Source: an uncultured Lachnospiraceae bacterium (GTDB taxonomy: Bacteria > Bacillota > Clostridia > Lachnospirales > Lachnospiraceae). From it: 5,891 nt of DNA. The notes under the pieces are model-generated. The model saw only the letters and a list, made by a program, of their open reading frames with translations, had not been told where the DNA came from and did no database searches. The translations under genes and the position numbers were made by a program. Numbering within the stretch: position 1 is the first letter of the stretch; the number at the start of each line of letters is the position of its first letter. Shown piece by piece: positions 1 to 5,616 of the stretch. The stretch spans positions 1-5,891 of the forward strand of contig CABUAW010000096.1 in NCBI GenBank assembly GCA_902489645.1, read 5' to 3'.

Positions 1-261
1 GCCGGAGAACTGGAAGCACGGCTTCGGGGCCGGGGAACAGAGACGGAGGACGTCATTATGTCCCGGTTGGCGCGAGCGGCCGAAGAAGTGAACTACATGG
101 ATAAATATGATTATATTGTTCTCAATGAAAATGGAAAGGTGGCGGAGTGCGCCGAAAATATCCATCACATTATAGAGAGTGAAAAAAAGAAGGCCATTTA
201 TGGCAAAAAATTGATTGCAAGCCTCAGTGAGGGCCTTGCCGCATATAAGAAGGGAGAATGA
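1..261 (+). CDS. gmk: Guanylate kinase, C-terminal part (5' end outside window)
   Basis: The reading frame is open from base 1 to the TGA at 259-261, giving the last 86 residues of a protein normally about 200 residues long. It phosphorylates GMP (and dGMP) to GDP with ATP in the cytoplasm, a step of guanine nucleotide supply. The visible part starts in the lid segment: LEARLRGRGTETEDVI holds the two lid arginines that contact ATP phosphates in this family. It continues with RLARAAEEVNYMDKYDYIVLN, the typical Gmk end (a helix, then the last strand and a Val/Cys-containing turn). The P-loop and the GMP-binding domain lie upstream and cannot be checked. An internal ATG at 58 falls inside the conserved lid helix and is not a real start. 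The gene is followed after 3 bases by rpoZ, the usual Firmicutes order. Family identity is very likely; only completeness is unknown. Confidence 0.95.
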   Translation, partial: AGELEARLRGRGTETEDVIMSRLARAAEEVNYMDKYDYIVLNENGKVAECAENIHHIIESEKKKAIYGKKLIASLSEGLAAYKKGE

Positions 262-264
262 TTT

Positions 265-642
265 ATGTTACATCCATCATATTCAGATTTAATAGAAGTT
301 GTAAACAGTGGCGTGGAAGAGGGGGAAGCTCCGGTTGTTCAGAGCCGGTATTCCATCGTTATTGCCACGGCCAAACGGGCCAGACAGCTTATTTCCGGTG
401 CGGAAGCCCTGGTGGAGGATGCGGAGGGCAAGAAGCCTTTGTCGATTGCCGTTGAAGAATTATATTCCGGAGAGGTAAAAATTCTCGGAGAGGATGAAGA
501 AGCCGCCGCAGATATGCTGGAGCTGTCCGAGGACGGTGAAGCGGCGGAGGAAACTTTCGGGGAGAATGAGGAATTACCCGAAGATTTGGCAGAGCCAATG
601 ACCAGTGAAGCTAGTGAAAATGAGGAAGAGACAGAAGCATAA
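265..642 (+). CDS. rpoZ: DNA-directed RNA polymerase omega subunit with long acidic tail
   Basis: Omega is the small RNA polymerase subunit that binds and stabilises beta'. The N-terminal part (about residues 1-72) fits the family: an MLHPSYSDLI start, SRYSIVIATAKRARQLI at about 28-43 (the conserved helix gripping beta'), and KKPLSIAVEELYSGEVKI at about 56-73. Omega proteins in Firmicutes are usually about 65-90 residues; this one is 125. The extra residues 76-125 contain 23 Asp/Glu and no Lys or Arg, so the tail is probably disordered. The ATG at 265 is preceded by AGGGA at 251-255 with 9 bases of spacing, placed inside the end of gmk, which suggests co-transcription and coupling. Another frame open over 258-455 is a shadow with no family resemblance. 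Placement between gmk and downstream priA/def/fmt supports the call. Confidence 0.93.
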   Translation: MLHPSYSDLIEVVNSGVEEGEAPVVQSRYSIVIATAKRARQLISGAEALVEDAEGKKPLSIAVEELYSGEVKILGEDEEAAADMLELSEDGEAAEETFGENEELPEDLAEPMTSEASENEEETEA

Positions 643-650
643 ATTAAGTA

Positions 651-679
651 TTGTTATATGATGAAAAATTCATTATAAT
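651..679 (+). promoter_or_regulatory. SigA-type promoter for rpoD
   Basis: In the 77-base gap after rpoZ, TTGTTA (651-656, 4 of 6 matches to the -35 consensus) and TATAAT (674-679, a perfect -10) are separated by exactly 17 bases. Transcription would start around 685-688, leaving a leader of roughly 33 bases before the rpoD ATG. This gives rpoD a promoter independent of gmk-rpoZ. The call is from consensus matching by eye; the gap is AT-rich, which raises the chance of a fortuitous match, but hexamers and spacing together are good. Confidence 0.7.
657..677. repeat. Imperfect palindrome inside the rpoD promoter (candidate operator)
   Basis: Arms 657-665 (TATGATGAA) and 669-677 (TTCATTATA) are inverted repeats matching at 8 of 9 positions around a 3-base centre; the inner five pairs (ATGAA/TTCAT, 661-665 and 669-673) are perfect. 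The palindrome fills the -35/-10 spacer and overlaps the -10 box, a place where a dimeric repressor or activator could act. No known operator consensus was recognised, and the AT-rich composition makes chance a real alternative. Confidence 0.35.
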
Positions 680-707
680 TTAGTTGTACTGCAGAAAATA
701 GAGATAT

Positions 708-712
708 GGGGA
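708..712 (+). promoter_or_regulatory. Ribosome binding site of rpoD
   Basis: GGGGA lies 7 bases before the ATG at 720. It is a somewhat weak Shine-Dalgarno match compared with the GGAGG sites of priA and def, but it is correctly spaced and selects the start that gives an intact sigma region 1.1. Confidence 0.6.
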
Positions 713-719
713 ATTTTGT

Positions 720-1823
720 ATGGAAGACAGTAAGTTGTTGTTTACAAAAAAACTGGAAGAACTGGTTGTAAATGCCAAAAAGAAGAAAAACGTTCTTGAG
801 TATCAGGAAGTAATCGATGCATTTAGCAACATGGCCCTGGATGCGGAGCAGAGTGAGCGGATTTTTGACTATCTGGAAAACAAAGGAATTGATGTACTCA
901 GAGTCAGCAACGATGACAATGACGCGGAATTTCTTTTAGATGATGACGACGATGTCCGTGTGGACGACACGGACCTGTCTGTGCCGGACGGTATCAATAT
1001 CGAGGACCCGGTGCGTCAGTATTTAAAAGAAATCGGTAATATTCAGTTGTTGTCTGCGGAAGAAGAAGCGGAACTGGCAAAGCGGATGGGTGAAGGCGAT
1101 GAGGAAGCTAAGAAACATTTGACAGAGGCCAATCTGCGTCTGGTGGTCAGCATTGCCAAACGGTATGTGGGCCGCGGCATGAGCTTCCTGGATTTGATTC
1201 AGGAAGGAAATATCGGATTGATGAAGGCCGTTGATAAGTTCGATTATACGAAGGGCTATAAGTTCAGCACCTATGCGACCTGGTGGATTCGTCAGGCAAT
1301 TACAAGAGGATTGGCCGATTATTCCAGAACCATTCGTATTCCGGTACATATGGTTGAGACGATAAATAAAACCATTCGGGTATCTCGTAAATTACTGGCA
1401 GAGTATGGCCGGGAACCAACGTCCGAAGAGATTGCCAGGGTTATGGGCGTGCCGGTGGAGAAAGTAGACGATATTTTAAAAATTTCGAAAGAACCGGTGT
1501 CTATGGATACGCCGATTGGTGAGGAAGAGGACAGCCATTTAGGTGATTTTATTGAAGATAAATCCACGCTCCAGCCGGAACAGCATGCAGCGGATGAGAT
1601 GCTAAAGGAGGAATTGGAGGTGGCGCTCCAGTCGCTGACTGAGCGGGAACAGAAGGTTATCCGTCTGAGATTTGGTCTTGAGGACGGAAAGGCCAGAACT
1701 CTGGAGGAAGTTGGTCAGGAGTTTTCCGTGACCCGCGAGCGTATCCGTCAGATTGAGGCGAAGGCGCTCAGAAAACTTCGTCATCCTCAGAGAAGTAAGA
1801 AATTAAAGGATTTTCTTGCATAA
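720..1823 (+). CDS. rpoD: RNA polymerase sigma-70 factor, RpoD/SigA type
   Basis: A 367-residue sigma factor, close to the length of B. subtilis SigA (about 371), that directs RNA polymerase to -10/-35 promoters. Region 1.1 is about 1-62, followed by a very acidic linker (about 65-85, with a run of five Asp). Region 1.2 begins at DPVRQYLKEIG (96-106). Region 2 spans about 134-211, including LRLVVSIAKRYVGRG (core binding), the melting segment YKFSTYATWWIRQ (180-192) and region 2.4. Region 3 is about 212-280, with VETINK and the finger DSHLGDFIED. Region 4 runs from about 287 to the end, with -35 contact residues in VTRERIRQIEAKAL (337-350) and the terminal RHPQRSKKLKDFL. Residues equivalent to E. 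coli Q437 and T440 are kept (Q192, T195), but the usual ADQAR of region 2.4 reads ADYSR (199-203). Arginine codons are rich in CGT, unlike the CGG-rich genes downstream, which suggests high expression. It has its own promoter. It may be the principal sigma or a close paralogue; the window cannot decide. Confidence 0.93.
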   Translation: MEDSKLLFTKKLEELVVNAKKKKNVLEYQEVIDAFSNMALDAEQSERIFDYLENKGIDVLRVSNDDNDAEFLLDDDDDVRVDDTDLSVPDGINIEDPVRQYLKEIGNIQLLSAEEEAELAKRMGEGDEEAKKHLTEANLRLVVSIAKRYVGRGMSFLDLIQEGNIGLMKAVDKFDYTKGYKFSTYATWWIRQAITRGLADYSRTIRIPVHMVETINKTIRVSRKLLAEYGREPTSEEIARVMGVPVEKVDDILKISKEPVSMDTPIGEEEDSHLGDFIEDKSTLQPEQHAADEMLKEELEVALQSLTEREQKVIRLRFGLEDGKARTLEEVGQEFSVTRERIRQIEAKALRKLRHPQRSKKLKDFLA

Positions 1824-1828
1824 TATTA

Positions 1829-1840
1829 TACAGAACTGTA
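1829..1840. repeat. Short inverted repeat after rpoD
   Basis: TACAG-AA-CTGTA is a perfect inverted repeat with 5-base arms, 5 bases after the rpoD stop codon. The 2-base centre is too tight for a stable RNA hairpin, so if functional it would more likely be a protein site. It does not match the Firmicutes LexA box. It is short enough to occur by chance. Confidence 0.2.
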
Positions 1841-1889
1841 GGATACCGGAGATGCCTGCTTGTTTTTTGCGGGACCATCTGCGGTATTC
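1841..1889 (+). terminator. Large imperfect hairpin between rpoD and priA (possible terminator or attenuator)
   Basis: Bases 1841-1854 pair with 1876-1889 over 14 positions with one G-G mismatch (1849/1881) and one G-U pair (1842/1888). Inside it, 1855-1859 (CCTGC) can pair with 1869-1873 (GCGGG) after a 2-base bulge, closing a T-rich loop at 1860-1868. In total about 18 base pairs form within 49 bases. The position just after the rpoD stop and before the priA ribosome binding site fits a terminator or attenuator. Only a weak T-run follows (TTCTTGATG), so it is not a textbook intrinsic terminator; the structure is clear but the role is inferred. Confidence 0.4.
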
Positions 1890-1905
1890 TTGATGTAAGT
1901 GAACT

Positions 1906-1910
1906 GGAGG
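1906..1910 (+). promoter_or_regulatory. Ribosome binding site that sets the priA start at GTG 1917
   Basis: GGAGG is placed 6 bases before GTG 1917. The frame also opens at GTG 1899, but that codon lies upstream of this Shine-Dalgarno sequence and has no such site of its own. Starting at 1917 gives MRYADIIVDIS, which matches the usual PriA beginning (short, then YADVIVDI-like). Confidence 0.8.
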
Positions 1911-1916
1911 TATTGG

Positions 1917-4139
1917 GTGAGGTACGCAGATATAATCGTAGATATATCTCTGGAAGCGCTGGATAAAATATTCCAATATATCGTACCGGAAGAGATTGCG
2001 CCGGATATTCGCGTGGGAAGCCAGGTGACGGTGCCCTTTGGAAAAGGCAACCGTATGGTCCGGGGGTACGTCGTCGGCCTTTCGGATGCGGCGGAATATG
2101 CGCCGGAGAAGCTGAAGGAGATACAGGAAATAAAAAAAGGTTCTATGGTTGTGGAATCTCAGATGATTTGTCTGGCGGACTGGATGAGCCGGACATATGG
2201 CTGTACCCGGGCCCAGTCACTGAAAACCGTGCTGAATGTGAAGCGCCGCGTCCGGGGCGGTACAAAAAAGGTATACCGGCTGAGCGTATCCCGGGAGGAT
2301 GCGGAAAAAGAAATGATGCGGCTGGCGGCTTTGCCGAGATTTGCCTCGAGAGCCGCATTGCTGGCCATGATGCTGGAGGATAAAGCCGGACGGGGCATAA
2401 CGGAGACGGAGATGAAAAAGAAAGTGCCGTCGCCGGAAAATGCGCTGAGAACGCTGATGAAGCATGGCTGGGTTGAGGCTTCGGAAACTTCGGATTACCG
2501 GATTCCCTATGCGCAGGTCAGCGACGGCAAACAGGTTGTGTTAAACCGGGAACAGAGGCAGGCTGTGGCGGCGATTCTTGACGATGAACGGCCGGTCCAT
2601 CTTCTGTACGGCGTCACGGGAAGCGGCAAGACGGAAGTTTATATGCAGTTGATTGAGCGGATGCTGGCTTCGAGACGTCAGGTGATTGTTTTGATTCCGG
2701 AAATATCTCTGACCTATCAGAATATTGCCCGGTTTCGACAGCGGTTTGGCCGCCGGGTTTCCGTGATGAATTCAAAGATGTCCGACGGTGAACGCTATGA
2801 CCAGTATATCCGGGCAAAAAATGGGGAAATTGATATTATGATTGGTCCCCGCTCCGCATTGTTTGCCCCTTTCCCGAATCTGGGACTTATTGTCATTGAC
2901 GAGGAACAGGACGGCGCTTACAAAAGCGATACGACGCCGAAATATCATGCGGTGGACGTGGCCGTTTACCGGATGAAGCTGTGCGGCGGCAAGGTCGTTC
3001 TCGGCTCGGCGACGCCGTCGGTGGTGAGCTATGACCGGGCCGTTCAGGGAATTTACGGACTTCATCGTCTGGAAAGACGGGTATCCAAAGGTGTGCTGGC
3101 CCGGACAGAGGTCGTTGATTTGCGGGAAGAACTCCGGCAGAAAAATTATTCGATTTTCAGTCGGAGACTACAGCAAGAGATAGAGAAACGTCTGGAAAGA
3201 CGGGAGCAGGTACTCCTGTTTTTAAACCGGAGGGGCTATGCGGGCTTTATTTCCTGCCGAAGCTGCGGACACGTTATCCGGTGTCCGCACTGTGATATTT
3301 CCATGACGCTTCATAAAAGTGAGGGAAATATTTTAAAATGCCATTATTGCGGAATGACGCTGCCGATGCCAAAGAATTGTCCGAAGTGCGGCTCCCGGTA
3401 TATCGGGGCCTTCGGCATGGGGACGCAGAAAGTGGTGGAAATGCTTGGCACCCGTTTTCCGCAGGCGCGGATACTCCGGGCGGACCGGGATTCGATGCGC
3501 CGGAAAAACAGCCATGTGGAAGTATTTCAGGCATTTGCAAAAGGCGAAGCGGATATTTTGGTCGGTACCCAGATGATTGTCAAGGGCCACGACTTTCCGA
3601 ATGTGACCCTGGTCGGTATTTTGGCTGCGGATTTATCCATGTTTTCCGGGGATTATCTGGCGGGAGAGCGGACGTTTCAGTTATTGACCCAGGCGGCCGG
3701 CCGGGCCGGACGTGGTGAAAAGCCGGGGCTGGCGGTCATTCAGACGTATCAGCCGGAAAACTATGCGGTTGTCTGTGCAGCCGCCCAGGATTATGAGGCG
3801 TTTTATAATCAGGAGATATTATACCGGAAGTTGATGCATTATCCGCCGGCCGGACATATGATGGCGGTGGTGGTTGAACACGCGGATGAGATGACGGCCA
3901 GGGAAGGCGCCGTCCTTCTTTCGGCGGCGATGGAGGGAGCAGGCGTGCAGGTATTGCCGCCGTCCGACGGGTTCAGGGCAAAGGAGAAAGACCATTACCG
4001 TAAGGTAATTTATATAAAAAGCAATGAGATAAAAGGATTGATGGAATGTCGGAGCAAGGCCCAGGACATGGTTCGAAACGACGGGTTGTTTCGAAAGATG
4101 AATGTCCAGTTCGACATTCATCCGATAAATTTGTATTGA
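1917..4139 (+). CDS. priA: Primosomal replication restart helicase PriA
   Basis: PriA recognises stalled or collapsed forks and D-loops, unwinds DNA 3'-5' with ATP and starts reloading of the replicative helicase. With the GTG start the protein has 740 residues (E. coli 732). The order is complete: N-terminal 3' DNA-end-binding domain (about 1-100, including GSQVTVPFGKGNRMVRGYVVG), winged helix (about 110-190), Walker A GVTGSGKT (232-239), DEEQ box (328-331), GSATPS motif III (363-368), and a zinc module with four CxxC pairs (C447/C450, C456/C459, C475/C478, C488/C491) that would bind two zinc ions. Motif V GTQMIVKGHDFP (550-561), motif VI QAAGRAGRG (592-600) and a C-terminal domain ending near FDIHPINLY follow. 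No key residue is missing. Its gap from rpoD holds a hairpin and no convincing promoter, so it may depend on readthrough. Its 3' end contains two adjacent inverted repeats. def follows after 15 bases. Confidence 0.97.
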   Translation: MRYADIIVDISLEALDKIFQYIVPEEIAPDIRVGSQVTVPFGKGNRMVRGYVVGLSDAAEYAPEKLKEIQEIKKGSMVVESQMICLADWMSRTYGCTRAQSLKTVLNVKRRVRGGTKKVYRLSVSREDAEKEMMRLAALPRFASRAALLAMMLEDKAGRGITETEMKKKVPSPENALRTLMKHGWVEASETSDYRIPYAQVSDGKQVVLNREQRQAVAAILDDERPVHLLYGVTGSGKTEVYMQLIERMLASRRQVIVLIPEISLTYQNIARFRQRFGRRVSVMNSKMSDGERYDQYIRAKNGEIDIMIGPRSALFAPFPNLGLIVIDEEQDGAYKSDTTPKYHAVDVAVYRMKLCGGKVVLGSATPSVVSYDRAVQGIYGLHRLERRVSKGVLARTEVVDLREELRQKNYSIFSRRLQQEIEKRLERREQVLLFLNRRGYAGFISCRSCGHVIRCPHCDISMTLHKSEGNILKCHYCGMTLPMPKNCPKCGSRYIGAFGMGTQKVVEMLGTRFPQARILRADRDSMRRKNSHVEVFQAFAKGEADILVGTQMIVKGHDFPNVTLVGILAADLSMFSGDYLAGERTFQLLTQAAGRAGRGEKPGLAVIQTYQPENYAVVCAAAQDYEAFYNQEILYRKLMHYPPAGHMMAVVVEHADEMTAREGAVLLSAAMEGAGVQVLPPSDGFRAKEKDHYRKVIYIKSNEIKGLMECRSKAQDMVRNDGLFRKMNVQFDIHPINLY
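4072..4122 (+). repeat. Tandem perfect inverted repeats in the last codons of priA
   Basis: Hairpin 1: TTCGAAAC (4072-4079) and GTTTCGAA (4088-4095), 8 perfect pairs with an 8-base loop. Hairpin 2: GATGAATGTC (4097-4106) and GACATTCATC (4113-4122), 10 perfect pairs with a 6-base loop. They are separated by a single base, lie within coding sequence, and end 20 bases before the def Shine-Dalgarno sequence. No strong T-run follows, so simple termination is unlikely. A role in mRNA processing, stability or def expression is inference. Confidence 0.55.
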
Positions 4140-4142
4140 GAT

Positions 4143-4147
4143 GGAGG
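4143..4147 (+). promoter_or_regulatory. Ribosome binding site of def
   Basis: A full GGAGG lies 7 bases before the ATG at 4155 and 3 bases after the priA stop codon. It is one of the strongest Shine-Dalgarno sequences in the window and confirms the def start. Confidence 0.85.
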
Positions 4148-4154
4148 AAATTTT

Positions 4155-4628
4155 ATGGCGCTCAGAAAAATGAGATATGAGGGTGACCCCATATTAAATA
4201 AAGTTGCAAAAGAAGTGAAGGAACTGACACCGCGGACAAAGGAACTGATTGATGATATGCTGGAAACAATGTATCATGAAAACGGCGTTGGTCTGGCCGC
4301 GCCGCAGGTGGGAATTTTAAAACGCATTTGCGTTATTGATGTGGGCGAAGGCCCTTATGTATTTATTAATCCGGAGATTATCGAATCCGGCGGTTCACAG
4401 ACCGGGGAGGAAGGCTGCCTGAGCGTGCCGGGAAAATCCGGTGTTGTTACCCGACCGAATTATGTTAAAGCTCGGGCACTGGACCGGGATATGAATCCTT
4501 TTGAGGTGGAAGGCACGGAGCTTTTTGCGAGGGCCATGTGTCATGAATTTGACCATCTGGACGGTCATCTCTACGTTGAAAAGGTGGAAGGGAAACTGAA
4601 GGATGTTGTCTACGAAGAGGGTGAATAA
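4155..4628 (+). CDS. def: Peptide deformylase
   Basis: This cytoplasmic metalloenzyme removes the formyl group from the N-terminal methionine of nascent proteins, the step needed before methionine aminopeptidase. At 157 residues it has the compact length of bacterial deformylases. All three family motifs are present: motif 1 GVGLAAPQ (44-51), motif 2 EGCLS (86-90) with metal ligand C88, and motif 3 HEFDH (130-134), where H130 and H134 are metal ligands and E131 is the catalytic acid/base. The N-terminal MALRKMRYEGDPILNKVAKEV is family-typical. It sits 15 bases after priA and 2 bases before fmt. The def-fmt pairing joins the enzymes that remove and add the formyl group and is widespread in bacteria. 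No irregularities seen. Confidence 0.97.
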   Translation: MALRKMRYEGDPILNKVAKEVKELTPRTKELIDDMLETMYHENGVGLAAPQVGILKRICVIDVGEGPYVFINPEIIESGGSQTGEEGCLSVPGKSGVVTRPNYVKARALDRDMNPFEVEGTELFARAMCHEFDHLDGHLYVEKVEGKLKDVVYEEGE

Positions 4629-4630
4629 AT

Positions 4631-5611
4631 ATGAGAGTTGTTTTTATGGGAACGCCGGATTTTTCCGTGCCGACTCTGGAAAAAATTATAGAAGCCGGAC
4701 ATGAGGTCATCGGTGTGGTGACCCAGCCGGATAAGGCGAAGGGCCGGGGCAAGAAGGTGCTTTACCCTCCGGTGAAGGAAAAGGCGCTGGAACACGGTTT
4801 GACCGTATATCAGCCACGGCGGGCCAGGGAACCGGAATTTATTGAGCAGATGCGGATGCTGAATCCGGACGTGATGGTCGTTGTGGCCTTCGGCCAGATT
4901 TTGCCGAAGGATTTGCTGGATATTCCCCAATATGGCTGTGTGAATGTCCACGCTTCGCTGCTTCCGAAATACCGGGGAGCGGCTCCAATTCAGTGGGCGG
5001 TTATCCGGGGCGAAGCCGTCAGCGGCGTGACGACCATGCAGATGGATGTGGGGCTGGATACGGGCGATATGCTCTTAAAAGCGGAAGTCCCTCTCTCTGA
5101 GGATGAGACCGGCGGCAGTCTCCACGATAAATTAAGCGCCGTCGGCGGCGATTTGCTTATTGAAACGTTAAAAGGGCTTGAAGCGGGGACAATCCGGCCG
5201 GAAAAGCAGGATGACAGTCAGGCCGGGGAGTATGCCCGGATGCTCGACAAGTCTCTTGGGAAAATCGACTTTTCCATGCCGTCCATAGAAATTGAACGGC
5301 TTATCCGGGGGTTAAATCCGTGGCCGAGCGCTTATACATCATATAAAGGCAAGACGATGAAACTCTGGAAAGCGAAGGTTTTGAACCGGACGGAGCCGGA
5401 GGGCCTGGCATCGGCCATTGACGGCGCGGCTTTGGAGGCTGCGGTGCCGGGCCGTATTTTATCGGTAGATAAAAAGGGCTTTACCGTCCAAACCGGCGAC
5501 GGGGCTCTTCAGATATTGGAACTTCAGATGGAAGGTAAGAAACGGATGGACGCGGGAGCCTTCCTTCGGGGATGTCAGATGACAGCAGGAGAAATACTGG
5601 GACAGGAGTGA
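4631..5611 (+). CDS. fmt: Methionyl-tRNA formyltransferase
   Basis: It transfers a formyl group from 10-formyl-tetrahydrofolate to initiator Met-tRNA, producing fMet-tRNA for translation initiation. The 326 residues include an N-terminal Rossmann-like catalytic domain (about 1-205) with MRVVFMGTPDFSVPTLE at the start, the flexible loop KAKGRGKK (35-42) used in tRNA recognition, and the catalytic set N105 and H107 (in CVNVHASLLPKYRGAAPIQ) and D143 (in MDVGLDTGDML), equivalent to E. coli N106, H108 and D144. A C-terminal OB-like tRNA-binding domain spans about 210-326, including RGLNPWPSAYT (226-236) and GRILSVDKKGFTVQTGDG. The ATG lies 2 bases after the def stop; GAGGG at 4617-4621 in the def 3' end is the likely ribosome binding site, implying translational coupling. 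The next gene's Shine-Dalgarno sequence overlaps its end. Confidence 0.97.
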   Translation: MRVVFMGTPDFSVPTLEKIIEAGHEVIGVVTQPDKAKGRGKKVLYPPVKEKALEHGLTVYQPRRAREPEFIEQMRMLNPDVMVVVAFGQILPKDLLDIPQYGCVNVHASLLPKYRGAAPIQWAVIRGEAVSGVTTMQMDVGLDTGDMLLKAEVPLSEDETGGSLHDKLSAVGGDLLIETLKGLEAGTIRPEKQDDSQAGEYARMLDKSLGKIDFSMPSIEIERLIRGLNPWPSAYTSYKGKTMKLWKAKVLNRTEPEGLASAIDGAALEAAVPGRILSVDKKGFTVQTGDGALQILELQMEGKKRMDAGAFLRGCQMTAGEILGQE

Positions 5612-5616
5612 TTTCT

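Noticed and set aside
258..455. Open frame starting with ATG at 258, overlapping rpoZ
   Set aside because: It is out of frame with the clear omega protein, has a composition typical of a shadow frame (Arg/Gly/Cys-rich), no family resemblance, and ends inside rpoZ.
1860..1890. Possible priA promoter with TTGTTT (1860-1865) and TATTCT (1885-1890)
   Set aside because: The spacer is 19 bases, the -10 matches at only 4 of 6 positions, and both elements are part of the hairpin.
1899..1916. Upstream GTG at 1899 as the priA start
   Set aside because: The GGAGG at 1906-1910 lies downstream of this codon, and the extra residues MNWRYW are not part of the normal PriA N-terminus.
2143..2465. Several minus-strand and alternative-frame open frames across the priA 5' half, and similar ones elsewhere
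   Set aside because: They overlap well-supported plus-strand genes, lack credible ribosome binding sites or recognisable motifs, and arise from stop-poor GC-rich coding sequence.
3994..4018. Inverted repeat ATTACC-GTAA-GGTAAT followed by TATAAA, as a possible internal promoter for def-fmt
   Set aside because: No -35-like hexamer is found 16-18 bases upstream of the TATAAA; the 6-base stem is short and lies in a protein segment (HYRKVIYIK) that seems conserved in PriA.
4884..4896. Small hairpin TGGCC-TTC-GGCCA inside fmt
   Set aside because: A 5-base stem in GC-rich coding sequence is expected by chance and no T-run follows.
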